In this document: piece after piece, positions 5,540 through 6,444 of the stretch
Position numbering within the stretch: the first letter of the stretch is position 1
Layout: the number at the start of each line of letters is the position of its first letter
Source: Oscillospiraceae bacterium
GTDB lineage: Bacteria; Bacillota; Clostridia; Oscillospirales; Oscillospiraceae
Direction of reading: 5' to 3'
Assembly (NCBI GenBank): GCA_021199595.1
Contig: JAJQHT010000291.1
Span: forward strand, 1-6,444
Length of the DNA stretch: 6,444 nt
Program-made: the position numbers and the translations under genes
The notes under the pieces: model-generated
Database searches by the model: none
What the model was told of the DNA's origin: nothing
The model's input: only the letters and a program-made list of their open reading frames with translations

Positions 5540-5608
5540 ATATTCAAAAGGGAACAGGGATATGCCTCGCGGCATTCCCGGGCCGCAGTATCAACAATCG
5601 TTGAATAT
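5540..5608. repeat. Nested inverted repeats downstream of the small gene
   Basis: An outer pair ATATTCAA (5540-5547) and TTGAATAT (5601-5608) encloses a nine-pair stem (5557-5566 with 5571-5579, one bulged T, loop TCGC). An alternative stem GCGGC (5569-5573) with GCCGC (5582-5586) uses the same bases, so the two inner stems exclude each other. No T run follows. Otherwise this gap (5513-5640) shows no gene I can support. Confidence 0.35.
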
Positions 5609-5620
5609 TGCGGTAAACAG

Positions 5621-5649
5621 TTGAAAAAAACTAATAAAACTGCTAAACT
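5621..5649 (+). promoter_or_regulatory. Candidate promoter of the acyltransferase region
   Basis: TTGAAA (5621-5626), a 17-bp spacer and TAAACT (5644-5649). The -35 is good and the -10 mediocre. Transcription would start about where the large hairpin at 5650 begins, making that hairpin the 5' leader of the downstream transcript. Consensus match only. Confidence 0.35.
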
Positions 5650-5710
5650 AGGCCCTGTTAAAAAATCGCACGAACTGCCCTCGCGGGACAGCGATTTTTT
5701 AGCAGAGCCT
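5650..5710. terminator. 61-bp hairpin, probable bidirectional terminator or small inverted-repeat element
   Basis: Arms of 20 bases (5650-5669 and 5691-5710) pair with one mismatch (5654/5706) and one G-T wobble (5658/5702); the inner half AAAAAATCGC/GCGATTTTTT is perfect and a CCC/GGG ministem sits in the loop. Because the A6 and T6 lie within the stem, each strand reads as a hairpin with a T run. It lies 137 bases after the small gene and could end the nfo transcript. The arm ends (AGGCCCTG and AGGCTCTG) also look like terminal inverted repeats of a tiny mobile element. Terminator is the simpler reading. Confidence 0.6.
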
Positions 5711-5772
5711 GCTTTATTGTCCCCGCCGGGGCGGCAGGCCGCAAGCTGCAAGGAGGACAAGGGTATAGCTTT

Positions 5773-5883
5773 ATGATAATCGTGCTGGCCTGCGATGTGC
5801 CGCTGGCCCAGAACAATGGAACGGCTGTGGCAGGCCATGGAGAGGTGCCTCCGCACGGCGGCCGGGAGAGGGGCGGAGTCTGA
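5773..5883 (+). pseudogene. Remnant of a GT4-like glycosyltransferase, internally deleted
   Basis: A 36-codon frame whose first 20 residues (VLACDVPLAQNNGTAVA after MII) look like the N-terminus of Firmicutes family-4 glycosyltransferases, which begin with a short beta strand, an acidic residue and an N-N-G-T nucleotide-binding loop. The similarity then stops and 16 unrelated-looking residues lead to a TGA that overlaps the acyltransferase ATG as TGATG. That overlap is typical of translationally coupled neighbours, so the simplest reading is an N-terminus joined in frame to a C-terminus with several hundred codons lost. AAGGG nine bases before the ATG could serve as its binding site. The family resemblance is from memory of N-terminal patterns; it may alternatively be a small leader peptide that couples translation of the downstream gene. 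Confidence 0.45.
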
Positions 5884-6444
5884 TGGCGAAGAAGACGCTG
5901 TATTACACTGACCCGCTCCGGGACGATTTTGCGGCCCTGGCGATGAAAGACAAGCCGCTGCCGGAGAATTATACCTTCGTGCGGAAAAATCCTTTGTGGC
6001 GGCTGCTGTCGTTTCTCCTGTATTACGTGCTGGCCGTCCCCCTGGGCTGGGTGATTGACAAAGCCCTGTACGGCGTCCGTGTCCACAACCGCAAGGCTTT
6101 GCGTGAGGTCAAGGGGGGATTTTTCCTATACGCCAACCACACCCAGAGCTTCCATGACGCCTATGCCCCCATCCCAGCCGCCTTTCCACGGCGGAATTAT
6201 GTGGTGGTTAGCCGTGGGGCAGTCTCCAATAAGCTCCTGAGCGTACTGGTGCCGCTTTTAGGCGGCGTCCCCCTGCCTGGAAATCTCCACCAGTTCCGGA
6301 AGTTCATGGACGCCCTGGGGGAGCGATACCGCCAGGGAGCCTGCGTCACCATATACCCGGAGGCCCACATCTGGCCCTATTATACCGGGGTACGGCCCTT
6401 TCCCGCCGCCTCCTTCGGCTATCCCGTTCAGAACGGTGCACCGG
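5883..6444 (+). CDS. PlsC-like acyltransferase (1-acylglycerol-3-phosphate acyltransferase family), 3' end beyond the window
   Basis: The first 187 residues of a membrane-associated glycerolipid acyltransferase that would transfer an acyl chain to a lysophosphatidate-type acceptor. Seen: a basic front, an amphipathic/membrane helix at about 38-58 (LWRLLSFLLYYVLAVPLGWV), motif I as NHTQSFHDA (catalytic His86 with Asp92), a motif II-like stretch after RNYVVVSRG (about 105-112), LGGVPLPG (126-133) as substrate pocket, and motif III as YPEAHIWP (158-165) in place of FPEGTRS. The NHTQ...D and PEAH variants are those I associate with a Clostridia subfamily rather than classical PlsC. ATG at 5883 has GGAG four bases upstream and overlaps the stop of the preceding frame. 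The C-terminal part is cut by the window edge. The family call is good; the exact acceptor is unknown. Confidence 0.88.
   Translation, partial: MAKKTLYYTDPLRDDFAALAMKDKPLPENYTFVRKNPLWRLLSFLLYYVLAVPLGWVIDKALYGVRVHNRKALREVKGGFFLYANHTQSFHDAYAPIPAAFPRRNYVVVSRGAVSNKLLSVLVPLLGGVPLPGNLHQFRKFMDALGERYRQGACVTIYPEAHIWPYYTGVRPFPAASFGYPVQNGAP

Noticed and set aside
5513..5775. Stop-free plus-strand stretch of about 85 codons after the small gene
   Set aside because: No start with a binding site, it runs through two hairpins, and its composition gives no recognisable protein; openness is likely chance.
5473..6086. Overlapping minus-strand frames of 127 and 142 codons across the gap and the acyltransferase start
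   Set aside because: They cross a large hairpin and a gene with clear motifs on the other strand, and show no ribosome binding site or domain.
1..6444. CRISPR array, tRNA or rRNA genes
   Set aside because: No regularly spaced direct repeats and no cloverleaf or rRNA-like stretches seen on either strand.

Overview
The window reads as chromosomal DNA of a GC-rich member of the Firmicutes, most likely a gut Clostridia (Oscillospiraceae-like). The reasons are strong AGGAGG-type ribosome binding sites, a lipoprotein with a short LTGC lipobox, and Clostridia-like variants of endonuclease IV and of a PlsC-like acyltransferase. This is inference from style; there is no rRNA or marker gene to prove it.

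Layout. (1) 1-1390: a MerR-family regulator (minus strand) is divergent from a small DUF4097-like lipoprotein gene (plus strand). The gap holds a textbook MerR-type promoter: -35 and -10 boxes 19 bp apart with a dyad between them, facing a back-to-back promoter for the regulator. The MerR frame ends at a TGA that looks like a nonsense change inside its ligand-binding domain. A strong terminator closes the lipoprotein gene. (2) 1404-4164: a tightly coupled two-gene minus-strand operon encoding a MotA/TolQ/ExbB-type channel protein with a long cytoplasmic helical tail and a MotB/OmpA-type partner. This is the architecture of ZorA and ZorB of the Zorya anti-phage systems, but no zorC, zorD or zorE lies beside them. 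(3) 4165-4422: a divergent control region built on a 30-bp near-palindrome that carries an extended -10 promoter on each strand, so the ZorAB-like operon and the DNA-repair gene nfo probably fire from one symmetric site. (4) 4423-5512: nfo (endonuclease IV) and a 67-residue protein of unknown function. (5) 5513-5882: a non-coding stretch with a large 61-bp hairpin, then what looks like the remnant of a glycosyltransferase gene. (6) 5883-6444: the start of a PlsC-like acyltransferase that runs off the window.

How they work together. MerR and the lipoprotein form a self-contained regulator/target pair, probably answering a membrane-active or hydrophobic compound. The ZorAB-like proteins should form an ion-driven inner-membrane motor that binds peptidoglycan and sends a long tail into the cytoplasm; in Zorya this motor hands phage detection to a nuclease effector. 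Here the only nuclease nearby is Nfo, across the shared promoter; a functional link is speculative, since Nfo is normally a housekeeping base-excision-repair enzyme. The acyltransferase probably belongs to a glycerolipid-synthesis cluster that has lost its glycosyltransferase.
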